Source: a virus
Strand: one strand, 5' to 3'
Virus record (IMG/VR): IMGVR_UViG_3300038701_002284
Location: 1-23,087 of that record
DNA length: 23,087 bases
This document shows, piece by piece, positions 1-7,623 of the stretch. The position numbers were made by a program, and so were the translations under genes. How positions within the stretch are numbered: the stretch's first letter is position 1; the number at the start of each line of letters is the position of its first letter. The notes beneath the pieces are model-generated. The model had not been told where the DNA came from. It ran no database searches and saw only the letters and a program-made list of their open reading frames with translations.

Positions 1-1
1 T

Positions 2-982
2 TTCGGACAGGCTTTTAACAATGCCAGTGGAGATCTTGAAAAGGTTATCTCATATCACGTTTCAGATATAGACGCGGCGATTGCAGAAAGTTCCGTAAGT
101 GGTAATGCTCTTACATTATCATACTGGGCAGCTCCTACATTCCGTTATAGTTTTGATGACTCACCAACAGCTAACGCTAAGATTACAAACTTTTCGCGCT
201 TTCCAATTTACCAAACTATCACAGTACCCAATGGTGCAACATTGGGGCATGTTAACCAAATCGCCGCAGGTGATAATGCTTTTGCCAATGCTGATACTGT
301 TGTATTGCACATGGTTAAGGTAGCTAATTATCTAACTTTAGCTGTGAGCGCGCATCAACGTGGACAAGGTGACCGCGTTAACACCCTCGCACTAGATGCA
401 ACCTCTGACACAAATGCACTATTTTCACTCAATGCTTATACTGCGGTACAAGCTAGAGCTGTGGCACATGGGACATCTTTACAGTCTACTGCGGGTGTGT
501 GGTCAAGTAATTTGCGCGAATTCAAATCGGGCAGCATTATCAACGTATGCCGAAGAAAGGCTGTGACGTTCACACAAACGGCCACAAACACAACAACACT
601 TACGTCAGTAGTCACGACGGATTTTTATTTCACAGAAAAACGCAGAATTAAAATTAGTTTGGTTTCCCAAACAGGCAGCACATCTACGGGCTCGCAAGCT
701 CGTGTGTTTGATGCTGGGACTACTGCATCAGGGCTTGTTGCTTTGTTTATCGGAAGTACAAATCACGGAACGTTGCAATTTACCACAGATGTATCAGGGG
801 CTTCCGCAGTGGACCTCCAATTACCAGCTTCATGTTTTAACTGGGACATCAGCGGAGGGGCTGTTGCGGCAGGAGACCAAAATTTCTCACTTCGCATAGC
901 CTCTACAAATGTTGCATGGGATATCGCCATTGACGGAATTATGGTCATCGAAGAACTTCCATACGACGGAGCAACAATCTAA
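2..982 (+). CDS. Phage surface or tail-type structural protein, 5' partial
   Basis: The frame is open from the window edge to the TAA at 980-982, so at least 326 residues are present and the start lies outside. An in-frame TTG at 242 is not the start, because the protein-like sequence continues upstream without a break. The protein is rich in Thr, Ser, Ala and Asn, low in charge, and has alternating polar/hydrophobic stretches typical of beta-rich virion proteins (for example VVLHMVKVANYLTLAV and RRIKISLVSQTGSTSTG). There is no signal peptide, membrane segment or enzyme motif. Its stop overlaps the next start by one base (TAATG), and it heads a run of virion genes, which suggests a tail, fibre or decoration protein. 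The exact role cannot be told from sequence alone. Confidence 0.7.
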   Translation, partial: FGQAFNNASGDLEKVISYHVSDIDAAIAESSVSGNALTLSYWAAPTFRYSFDDSPTANAKITNFSRFPIYQTITVPNGATLGHVNQIAAGDNAFANADTVVLHMVKVANYLTLAVSAHQRGQGDRVNTLALDATSDTNALFSLNAYTAVQARAVAHGTSLQSTAGVWSSNLREFKSGSIINVCRRKAVTFTQTATNTTTLTSVVTTDFYFTEKRRIKISLVSQTGSTSTGSQARVFDAGTTASGLVALFIGSTNHGTLQFTTDVSGASAVDLQLPASCFNWDISGGAVAAGDQNFSLRIASTNVAWDIAIDGIMVIEELPYDGATI

Positions 983-1317
983 TGAGCAAGCACTATGAAG
1001 CTTTTATGAAAGAGTATTTGGGATTTGAGATAGCAGAATATCCGCACGGATGTATCTCATACCGCCTAAATCCCGAACACAATGCCGTAGAAGTTGATGC
1101 AATATACACGGAGCCTGGACACCGTAAAAAAGGTTACGGCTCCGCAATGATGAATGAACAAATAGCTAAATGGAAGGCTGCGGGTTACTCTGCATTTTAT
1201 TCCAAGATATATCTTTCGTATGAAGGAAAAGAAACTAGCCTTTTAGCTAGTCTGAAATTCGGTGCTAAGGTGTTAGCCGCGGATAATATTAAAATAACAG
1301 TAGGTAAGGAGTTTTAA
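982..1317 (+). CDS. GNAT-family N-acetyltransferase
   Basis: A 111-residue protein. Residues about 44-58 read EPGHRKKGYGSAMMNE, which matches GNAT motif A (R/Q-x-x-G-x-G/A), the loop that holds the pyrophosphate of acetyl-CoA. It is preceded by a beta strand (VEVDAIYT) and followed by a helix, as in the fold. The C-terminal part has a short SLLASLKFGAKV stretch like the motif B region. The length is slightly below the usual 140-170 residues, so this is a minimal GNAT domain. It starts on the last base of the upstream stop and abuts the next gene. GNAT genes inside virion gene clusters of short-tailed phages are a pattern I recall; the acetylated target is unknown. The family call is fairly sure, the substrate is not. 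Confidence 0.72.
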   Translation: MSKHYEAFMKEYLGFEIAEYPHGCISYRLNPEHNAVEVDAIYTEPGHRKKGYGSAMMNEQIAKWKAAGYSAFYSKIYLSYEGKETSLLASLKFGAKVLAADNIKITVGKEF

Positions 1318-2499
1318 ATGAGCAAAGGTAGTATGTACGATTCCACAATAGGAGAACTTACTGGGTCCAATCGTGCAGCGGATGCAGCACAATCAGCGGC
1401 ACAAGCACAAGAACGGGCACAGAGTGTTGGAGTTCAATTTGCTGCTCAAGGGCTCAGTGACGCCCGCGATGTGTCTCAACGAATGAACCGGGACATTGAT
1501 TCAGCCATTGCTGATGCTTCGTCACCGCAGGAACTTCGCGCCCTGATGGGAAGCTTACAACAGCAAGAAAGTGCACTTGATAGACAAGCGGAATTGTTTC
1601 GCAGCATTGACCCAGCCATTATGGAAGCAAGCCAACAAGCACTCAGCATACTACGCGGCGAAGACTCTGCACAGTCTACAGGGATTGCAAAACGTAGGGC
1701 AGGGGAGCGTGATAAACTCGTATCTCGCTTGCGTGAGCAGCTCGGGCCGGGTGCCGAGACTTCCACTGCGGGAATTCAGGCATTAAGTAAATTCGACAGT
1801 GAGACTGAGGAGTTGCAACAGAACAGTTTAGGGCAGTTATTTGGGATGGCTCAGGCGGGTGCCCAAGGGCGCGGCGCACTTAACCAGAGTACCGCAAACT
1901 TGGCCAACATTGGAGGAGCTTTCGGTAACCGCGGAGGCCGTTTAGCTCAGACACAATTACAAGGTGCGGGTATGCGAGCTAACGCCGGAGGCCTCGTACA
2001 GAACGCACAAAATGCAAGAATTAATGCCCAACAAGGCTTGGCAGCAGCATCGGGATCACAATTTGTTGGCGAACAGCTCCGTGGACAGGCGCAAAATCAA
2101 TTCGTCAATGACCGAATTCAGGCGGGCGAGCAAATGGCTTCGCAAGCAATGGGGAGTGCGGGCTCTGCATGTTGTTTTATCTTTTTAGAGGCTCGTTACG
2201 GCAATGGAACCATGGATTCAGTGGTGAGAAAGTTCAGGGATGAACTAATGACTCCACGAAATCGCAGAGGTTATTACAAACTTTCTGAAGTACTTGTTCC
2301 ACTTATGAGAAAATATCCCAGCGTTAAGTGGCTGGTTCGCACATTTATGACTTCACCTATGGTAGCTGCGGGGAATAATTTATACGGTAAAAATAAATGG
2401 GGTTGGATTTTCAAACCTGTTGCCCACTTTTGGATTGGCTTGTTTGATTTCCTTGGGCAAGACCATCCATTTATTCGTGAAAACGGCGAGGTTGTGTAA
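1318..2499 (+). CDS. Putative internal virion (DNA ejection) protein with CFI-box-like C-terminus
   Basis: A 393-residue protein in two parts. Residues 1 to about 275 are dominated by Ala, Gln, Gly, Ser and Arg, with long helical, coiled-coil-like stretches and no cysteine. This is the composition of small internal or ejection proteins of podovirus-like phages. From about residue 283 the character changes abruptly to CCFIFLEARYGNG, followed by VVRKFRDELM and a hydrophobic, aromatic tail with MRKYPSVKWLVRTFMTSPM. That part resembles the CFI-box-CTERM module (CFIATAAYG then LRxFRD) known from bacterial proteins. It starts directly after the previous stop and overlaps the next gene by one base. 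The virion role is inferred from composition and neighbours. The function of the C-terminal module is unknown; membrane interaction during ejection is only a guess. Confidence 0.62.
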   Translation: MSKGSMYDSTIGELTGSNRAADAAQSAAQAQERAQSVGVQFAAQGLSDARDVSQRMNRDIDSAIADASSPQELRALMGSLQQQESALDRQAELFRSIDPAIMEASQQALSILRGEDSAQSTGIAKRRAGERDKLVSRLREQLGPGAETSTAGIQALSKFDSETEELQQNSLGQLFGMAQAGAQGRGALNQSTANLANIGGAFGNRGGRLAQTQLQGAGMRANAGGLVQNAQNARINAQQGLAAASGSQFVGEQLRGQAQNQFVNDRIQAGEQMASQAMGSAGSACCFIFLEARYGNGTMDSVVRKFRDELMTPRNRRGYYKLSEVLVPLMRKYPSVKWLVRTFMTSPMVAAGNNLYGKNKWGWIFKPVAHFWIGLFDFLGQDHPFIRENGEVV

Positions 2500-2765
2500 T
2501 GAGAAAAATCTCAATGGGCGAAATTTTAGGTGCAAAAGAAATGAAAACTATCACATTGGACAATTTGCATGAGTATCTAGGTGTGGATAAAACGCCGGAT
2601 ATGCCGAGAAATGCAGTAGGCAGGCACAGACTCATACAAGCGTTGCGCGGGCGTTACGGCGACCAATTCCGCAATGTCAAAATGCTAAAAAAGCTCGTTG
2701 ATGATTTTGACGCAGAAATTCGCCACGCCGAAACCATTCACAAACTAAAAAAGATAAAGGTGTAA
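2499..2765 (+). CDS. Small conserved-looking protein of the virion operon
   Basis: An 88-residue, Lys/Arg-rich protein with predicted helices and no cysteine, signal peptide or membrane segment. It contains HEYLGVDKTPDMPRNAVGRH and then RGRYGDQFRNVKMLKKLVDDF. The ATG overlaps the upstream TAA by one base and the next ATG follows one base after its stop, so it is translationally coupled within the ejection-protein run. I do not recognise the family. Its place between two putative internal virion proteins suggests a minor virion component or an assembly factor, but nothing in the sequence proves it. Confidence 0.6.
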   Translation: MRKISMGEILGAKEMKTITLDNLHEYLGVDKTPDMPRNAVGRHRLIQALRGRYGDQFRNVKMLKKLVDDFDAEIRHAETIHKLKKIKV

Positions 2766-2766
2766 T

Positions 2767-4023
2767 ATGAGTTTAGCTAAATTAATGATTCAATCCGCTA
2801 GTCAGAACATTCGGGATACTAAGAGTGACCCGAGTCAAATTTCTAAAGCTTATTCGCGTGGGGCGCAAATTGCTTTACAGAGGGAGAATTTAGAAAATCA
2901 GCGCTCCCGCATCCAACAAATGCAAATGCAAGTAGAAGCCAAAGGTGTTGAGCAGGTTATGAAGGCTTATCAGAATGCTGATAAGTTTAAAAGTGAGGCA
3001 GCGGCACAACGTTATATTAAATATGCCGTACCCGCAGCAATTAAAGCTTACAACTTAGAAGAACGCTTCACCCCCGAAATGCAAGAAATGCTACAAGGAA
3101 GCCGCGAAGCGCGAGATGCGGCTAACCTACTCATTGATGATGTGAGAAAAGGCAATCTCTCACTCTCTGATGGGTTAAAACAGCTAAACATGAACGGGCT
3201 CGCGGATTATGCAGAAATGCGCCAAATGCAAGAAGCCAGTGAATTTGCTGAGAGTGAAAAAGGTAAAGACCGCCGCGTGCTAATGCAAGCAGGTATCAGA
3301 CAACAGGCTGAAGATGTTAAATTTAGTCGGGAAGGGGAAAGAAGGCGCAGAGCTAAAGCCGGAGATTTATTTGAAACAAATTGGACTAATGGCGGCGGTG
3401 AAAGTGGTGCCCGCATGAAAATCCAATCACTTAAAGAAGTACGTAAAGCATTAGCGAACGATGAATTCGATATTGGAACATGGCCAACTAAAGTGCCTTT
3501 TGGAGCTGATCCTGCTGTGCTTGCAGTAGTTAATCCGAAATTAGCGGCAGCAGTACAAAAAGCGCAGGCTGGCGTTGAACTGCGAAAAATTCTCGGGGGC
3601 GCTTTTACACAAGCTGAAGCAGATAGAGAGCTTAATAGAATACTTAACCCTAGGTTAAGTAAAGAGGCTAACTTAGAGTCCTTGGATCGCTATATTAAAA
3701 AATCACAATCTGATCTTGATGCACAGGTAGAAGAATTTACAAAAATGGGATTTATTGGTGGTGAGCTTAGTACACCAATTGAAACGCGACAAGCTCCCGG
3801 AGCAAATGAAGAAAACGTCCCCGCAATGAGTCAGGAAAAAGCAGATAAGGCGATTGAGCTGATTAAAACGGGTAATTATGGTGAAACACCGCTGCGAGAG
3901 CTTCCGGGTGAACAGATCAAAGAACTCCTTATGGGAGCTTTTAAAATCAACGCGGAACAAGCTGATAATTTAATTAAAAAAGCAGGAGTGAAAAGTGGCC
4001 GAAACTCAAACCTCTCTAAATAA
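2767..4023 (+). CDS. Putative internal virion protein, helical
   Basis: A 418-residue protein, almost entirely predicted alpha-helix, rich in Ala, Gln, Glu, Lys and Arg, without cysteine or membrane segments. The N-terminus carries a coiled-coil-like stretch (residues about 30-75, QRENLENQRSRIQQMQMQV). The middle has charged helices (GEGRRRRAKAG-like basic patch near residue 195-210), and the C-terminus ends in a Lys-rich tail. The composition and position, between two other Ala/Gln-rich proteins, fit the second of three ejection or internal core proteins in podovirus-like genomes. The last 29 bases overlap the start of the next gene. No enzymatic motif is visible. The role is inferred from context. 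Confidence 0.6.
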   Translation: MSLAKLMIQSASQNIRDTKSDPSQISKAYSRGAQIALQRENLENQRSRIQQMQMQVEAKGVEQVMKAYQNADKFKSEAAAQRYIKYAVPAAIKAYNLEERFTPEMQEMLQGSREARDAANLLIDDVRKGNLSLSDGLKQLNMNGLADYAEMRQMQEASEFAESEKGKDRRVLMQAGIRQQAEDVKFSREGERRRRAKAGDLFETNWTNGGGESGARMKIQSLKEVRKALANDEFDIGTWPTKVPFGADPAVLAVVNPKLAAAVQKAQAGVELRKILGGAFTQAEADRELNRILNPRLSKEANLESLDRYIKKSQSDLDAQVEEFTKMGFIGGELSTPIETRQAPGANEENVPAMSQEKADKAIELIKTGNYGETPLRELPGEQIKELLMGAFKINAEQADNLIKKAGVKSGRNSNLSK

Positions 4024-6259
4024 TCCATTTGCACAACAGCCGAGTTCAATCGATACGCAGATTGATAACCCTTTTGAGGCGCTGAATGCGGAGCAAAGTG
4101 CGGCGGCTGATGCTATGGAAACGCAACCTCCGGTTGATGCTCCGGCGGCACCTCCAACAAACCCTTTTGCAGATATTGCAGGGGATGCTGCACCGGCTGA
4201 ACCGCCAATGAGTGAGTTTCAAACCGCACAAGGCGAAACCCTTCCAATGGAAACGGGTGAGCAAGGCATGATGGCTTCAGCCGGGGAACAACTCTCCGAA
4301 GCTTTCACACGATTTCGCAACGCCTGGACATCCACCCCGAAAGAGTCCCGTGATTTACTTAAAAAGAGTGGAAAATTTGATGATGTGAAAATTGGTAAAG
4401 ATGATGAAATAATGGTCAAACGTAAAGGTGATAAAGGTTATACGAAGTTCGACAGGGATGGAATTCAAGTACTCGGTGACCTGTTAGATTTAACTCGTAT
4501 TGGTGCTGAAGCCGGACTCGATACGGGGCTCACCGCAATGGGCGCAGCACTTAGTATTCCCACAACAGGAGGGGCCGCGGCTCCTGCACTCAGCGGCGCA
4601 TCCGCTATGGCGACACTTAATATTGCTGACCAAGTTGCGGAAAATTTAATCGGGGTTGAGCGAGATCCCGAACGTTCGCGAACCGCAGAAAATGCCATCG
4701 CATTTGCAGCCGGTGCTACATTTAATATGCTCGGCGCTTCTATTGGAAGGCGTTTAGCGCGAAATAAGGCTACACGAGATGCGGCTATTTCAGCCGTCGA
4801 GAAGATCAATAGTAAGATCACCGATGCCAAAGAAATGATTGGGATAGTTGAGAAAACGGGGATGAAACTAAACCCTTCAACGGGGGAAATGTTTCTCACT
4901 CCGGGGCAAGCCACACAAGGAGCAATGCCCGAGCTTACAATGGTGGAAAAGGAATTTTCAAAACTTCCAGAATATCGTAATTTTGTCGAACAACAAGGCG
5001 AGGTTATGAAGGATGCCTATGAAGGCATGGTTGAGCGCGTAGCCCGCGAAAATGGTATAACCAAAATACCAAAAGACTTTCAACTCAGCTATAAACAAAT
5101 GGGTGAATTTTTCGGTAAGGAAATTGGCAGGTTCCGCGAAATGGCTAAAGAGGGATTGAAGTTGAAACAGCCCGCACCTCAGACTTTCCAAAAAATGGTC
5201 GACATGAATGATGTGTTTCAGAGTTCAGGTAAACAACAAGCTACAATGTTACAAGAGTTATATCCGGCACTAACTGATAGCCAGTCGAAAATTGTAGCCA
5301 GCACATTGAATAAGGTAAAAGGTAAGTTTAAAAACGGTGCAATTGATATCAAAGATGTGGACCAACTGTATACCATGCTCCGCACACAAATTGATAACTC
5401 TGCAAATAGTGCAGCGGGGAAGCCTGTAGCTGATGCGCTCATTCCGATTAAAAATGCTCTGCGCGATGATTATGCAGAGATGATTGGAAAGGTTGTTCCA
5501 CCGGACCAAAAGCAAGCGTATGGTAATTTCATGAAACGCTATGCAGATTTTAAAAGTGGTGAAGGGGAGCTGCGAAACTTACTTAAAACCTCAGCACTTA
5601 GTCGAAAGGCCCTCATCTCTAAACTCTTTGAAGGCACAAATTCTCTCTCGCTTGCTAAAAGTGTGAAAACCGTAATGGATGAAACTGATCCGGCGTTTTT
5701 CAAACAATTAGCCGGTGAGTATTTTATGAAACTTAAAAACGATGCAGTGGATCCGGATAATATTGGAAAAGTTAACTGGCGAGCCATGGCCCGAAAGTTC
5801 GGCGCGAATGAAAAAACCGGACTTGGTAAAGAAATGCAAGATATGCTTCTCGATGGTGCGGGTTTAAAGCGCGAAGAGTTCAACGCACTTATGAACATTG
5901 GGCAAATGATTCAAGGCACGAGTTTCAAATTTGCAGTGGAGAAGCCGCCCGAAAAGCTCGGATGGGCCAAAACCCTTTGGAACTTAGTAATGACTCGCGG
6001 TGCGGCACAATCATCAGCCGGTGCTACCATCTTAGAATCAATGGCATTTAAAGATGGCACTCCTTTTATGACTTATATGAAAGACGGCGGGTTTGAAAAG
6101 TTCGTTAAGGCATTCCCCAATTATAGCCCGAGCAAAATTGCAAACGCACGAGCGTTTGTTGATAACTGGACGCCTCCGGTTGTGAAAACGGGAGCTCGTG
6201 CAGGCGTCCAAATGCTAAAAACATCCACTCGTAAAGATCTAGAAGGAACAAGTAATTGA
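3995..6259 (+). CDS. Large internal virion protein candidate with N-terminal NPF repeats
   Basis: A 754-residue protein starting with GTG at 3995, placed 6 bases after AGGAG (3984-3988), inside the end of the previous gene. The first 90 residues are disordered, acidic and Pro/Ala-rich, with three NPF motifs (NNPFAQQ, DNPFEAL, TNPFADI). Residues about 165-225 are Gly/Ala-rich and hydrophobic (LDTGLTAMGAALSIPTTGGA and on), a possible membrane-interacting segment. The rest is helical and charged up to a basic C-terminus. It is the largest of the three clustered internal-type proteins. This matches the pattern of a long ejection protein that threads through the cell envelope, as known for T7-type phages. 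No lytic transglycosylase motif (ExxxxG...) was seen. Function is inferred. Confidence 0.62.
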   Translation: MAETQTSLNNPFAQQPSSIDTQIDNPFEALNAEQSAAADAMETQPPVDAPAAPPTNPFADIAGDAAPAEPPMSEFQTAQGETLPMETGEQGMMASAGEQLSEAFTRFRNAWTSTPKESRDLLKKSGKFDDVKIGKDDEIMVKRKGDKGYTKFDRDGIQVLGDLLDLTRIGAEAGLDTGLTAMGAALSIPTTGGAAAPALSGASAMATLNIADQVAENLIGVERDPERSRTAENAIAFAAGATFNMLGASIGRRLARNKATRDAAISAVEKINSKITDAKEMIGIVEKTGMKLNPSTGEMFLTPGQATQGAMPELTMVEKEFSKLPEYRNFVEQQGEVMKDAYEGMVERVARENGITKIPKDFQLSYKQMGEFFGKEIGRFREMAKEGLKLKQPAPQTFQKMVDMNDVFQSSGKQQATMLQELYPALTDSQSKIVASTLNKVKGKFKNGAIDIKDVDQLYTMLRTQIDNSANSAAGKPVADALIPIKNALRDDYAEMIGKVVPPDQKQAYGNFMKRYADFKSGEGELRNLLKTSALSRKALISKLFEGTNSLSLAKSVKTVMDETDPAFFKQLAGEYFMKLKNDAVDPDNIGKVNWRAMARKFGANEKTGLGKEMQDMLLDGAGLKREEFNALMNIGQMIQGTSFKFAVEKPPEKLGWAKTLWNLVMTRGAAQSSAGATILESMAFKDGTPFMTYMKDGGFEKFVKAFPNYSPSKIANARAFVDNWTPPVVKTGARAGVQMLKTSTRKDLEGTSN

Positions 6260-6423
6260 TATTCTCTGATGATGAAGTGAGGCACGAGTTTTACCAACTG
6301 CCTCTAAGCATTCAAGTGGTTTATGAAAAGATTGCGCTGATGTTTGCAGAGCAAAAATTATTCATCACTGTAGAATCTATTCGGGGCCTAGAGGTAGGCC
6401 TGACTATCTCCGATAAGCTTTAG
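6256..6423 (+). CDS. Small 55-residue hypothetical protein
   Basis: A short frame starting with TTG at 6256 whose last two bases are shared with the upstream TGA (TTGA overlap), behind AGAAGGA at 6241-6247. The product contains EVRHEFYQLPLSIQVVYEKI and a second helix (ALMFAEQKL) and ends in TISDKL. Start and stop overlap, ribosome site and amphipathic helices look like a real, coupled last gene of the late operon. It ends 36 bases inside the 3' end of the convergent helicase gene. The family is not recognised. Confidence 0.5.
   Translation: MIFSDDEVRHEFYQLPLSIQVVYEKIALMFAEQKLFITVESIRGLEVGLTISDKL
6385..6400. other. Perfect short hairpin at convergent gene ends
   Basis: GGCCTA-GAGG-TAGGCC forms a 6-bp perfect stem with a 4-base loop. 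It sits where the + strand late operon and the - strand replication operon converge, over the helicase stop codon. There is no U-tract on either side, so it is not a standard intrinsic terminator. It may stop or stabilise transcripts from both sides. Confidence 0.35.
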
Positions 6424-7623
6424 CATGAGAGTTTGTTCGTTATAATCGAACAGCACTTTGTTTTGTGAAAGGGAAATTACTGTTTTGTAAACCGCATCTC
6501 GGTCATAACCATCTAACGTGAGTTGGTGCATGACTGAGTGAAGGTGATGGTCCCCCTCATTACGCTCGAAAAACCTAATCAGTGCATTGTTTAAACCCGT
6601 TTGGGATTTGGTATCACGTGCCCTACCCTCTCGGAGCATAATTGGAAGCTGTTTCTCAGCTTCATTCATTAGTTCCATTGCACGGTCCCAATGATGGCCA
6701 CGCAGCACGCGGTCTCCGTTTTCAGCAGCAGATATAATCATAGGAAGTTTGCGAATGATAGTGGGTTTTCTCGCCAGCAAGCTTTGAAGCTTTTCATTTT
6801 TCTGGCTTTGATGGAACTTGTCGAATTCTGGTGCCCATTTATTCCATTTCCCGGCAAATTCTTTGTCTGCGCTATAAGGCCCTACGATGCTCTGAATTTT
6901 AGCAAGGTCTTGCATGAGTTTGTAACGGTCAATTTTTTTGCTGTTTTTAGCTCCGCGACTCTCCCAGCTCATATCACGTGCAAAATATTCTTCTTGTATA
7001 ATGTAAGTTAGGCGCGAAGCAAACCCGCCCATGATGTTATCATCCGTGATGAGTTTTCCTAAGTAATCAAATGTCGAGCCCGCGAGAAGATTGAAACAAA
7101 TGTTTCGCAAGTTAGTTGGGCGCTCACCGCCTCCCATGGTCGCTTTTTGGAAGTTATCATCACAATCATAGAAACTCGTTATTGTGTTAATGAAGCCGCC
7201 GTAGAGATCTTTTAAGCACGCGCTGGCTTCAGAGGCGTAGAAATATCCCGCGCATTGTTCCTTTACCGTTGTGCCGTGAGTGAATTTGCGGTGATTTTTA
7301 GCCATTAGGTCAATCAATTTAGCTTCGGTGATTTGAGATGGGAGAATATTCAGCGCTTCCCCGTGCTGTTTGAGGTCGCGCAGCATACCCACAGCGGGGT
7401 TAATGGCTGAGCTTTTCCCGATTCCCGGTTTAGCTACGAATAAAATATACATATTGGGGAAGAATTTGAAATTTCCCCAAGGCAACCATACTTTTCTTTC
7501 GAGAGCTGCGGCAACTACGCTAATAGCAGCCCATTCGGTAAACTGCGGAGGCACAAATCCATCGTCGAATAGCCCTTTATATGCTTCGATGAAATTAGGG
7601 TAGTTGCGTTTTTCCGTAGTCAT
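6388..7623 (-). CDS. DUF3987-like replicative helicase/ATPase
   Basis: A 411-residue protein. The P-loop is AKPGIGKSS at residues 64-72 (A-x4-GKS), after a hydrophobic strand (NMYILFV). A second acidic motif, GYFYASEASACL (about 126-137), lies where DUF3987-type proteins have their Walker B/Glu. It is followed by a conserved-looking segment, FNLLAGSTFDYL, and MGGFASRLTYI, typical of the ring-ATPase sensor/Arg region. The N-terminus (FVPPQFTEWAAISVVAAALERK) matches the start of DUF3987 proteins that I recall from phages and plasmids. The ATG overlaps the stop of the DNA polymerase by four bases, so the two are made together. The likely role is unwinding DNA for the polymerase at the phage fork. 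There is no primase motif. It is the last gene of the replication operon. Confidence 0.7.
   Translation of the reverse strand: MTTEKRNYPNFIEAYKGLFDDGFVPPQFTEWAAISVVAAALERKVWLPWGNFKFFPNMYILFVAKPGIGKSSAINPAVGMLRDLKQHGEALNILPSQITEAKLIDLMAKNHRKFTHGTTVKEQCAGYFYASEASACLKDLYGGFINTITSFYDCDDNFQKATMGGGERPTNLRNICFNLLAGSTFDYLGKLITDDNIMGGFASRLTYIIQEEYFARDMSWESRGAKNSKKIDRYKLMQDLAKIQSIVGPYSADKEFAGKWNKWAPEFDKFHQSQKNEKLQSLLARKPTIIRKLPMIISAAENGDRVLRGHHWDRAMELMNEAEKQLPIMLREGRARDTKSQTGLNNALIRFFERNEGDHHLHSVMHQLTLDGYDRDAVYKTVISLSQNKVLFDYNEQTLMLKLIGDSQAYL

Noticed and set aside
6385-6400. Intrinsic bidirectional terminator at the convergent junction
   Set aside because: The hairpin is perfect but short, and neither side is followed by a T-run, so it is listed only as a hairpin.
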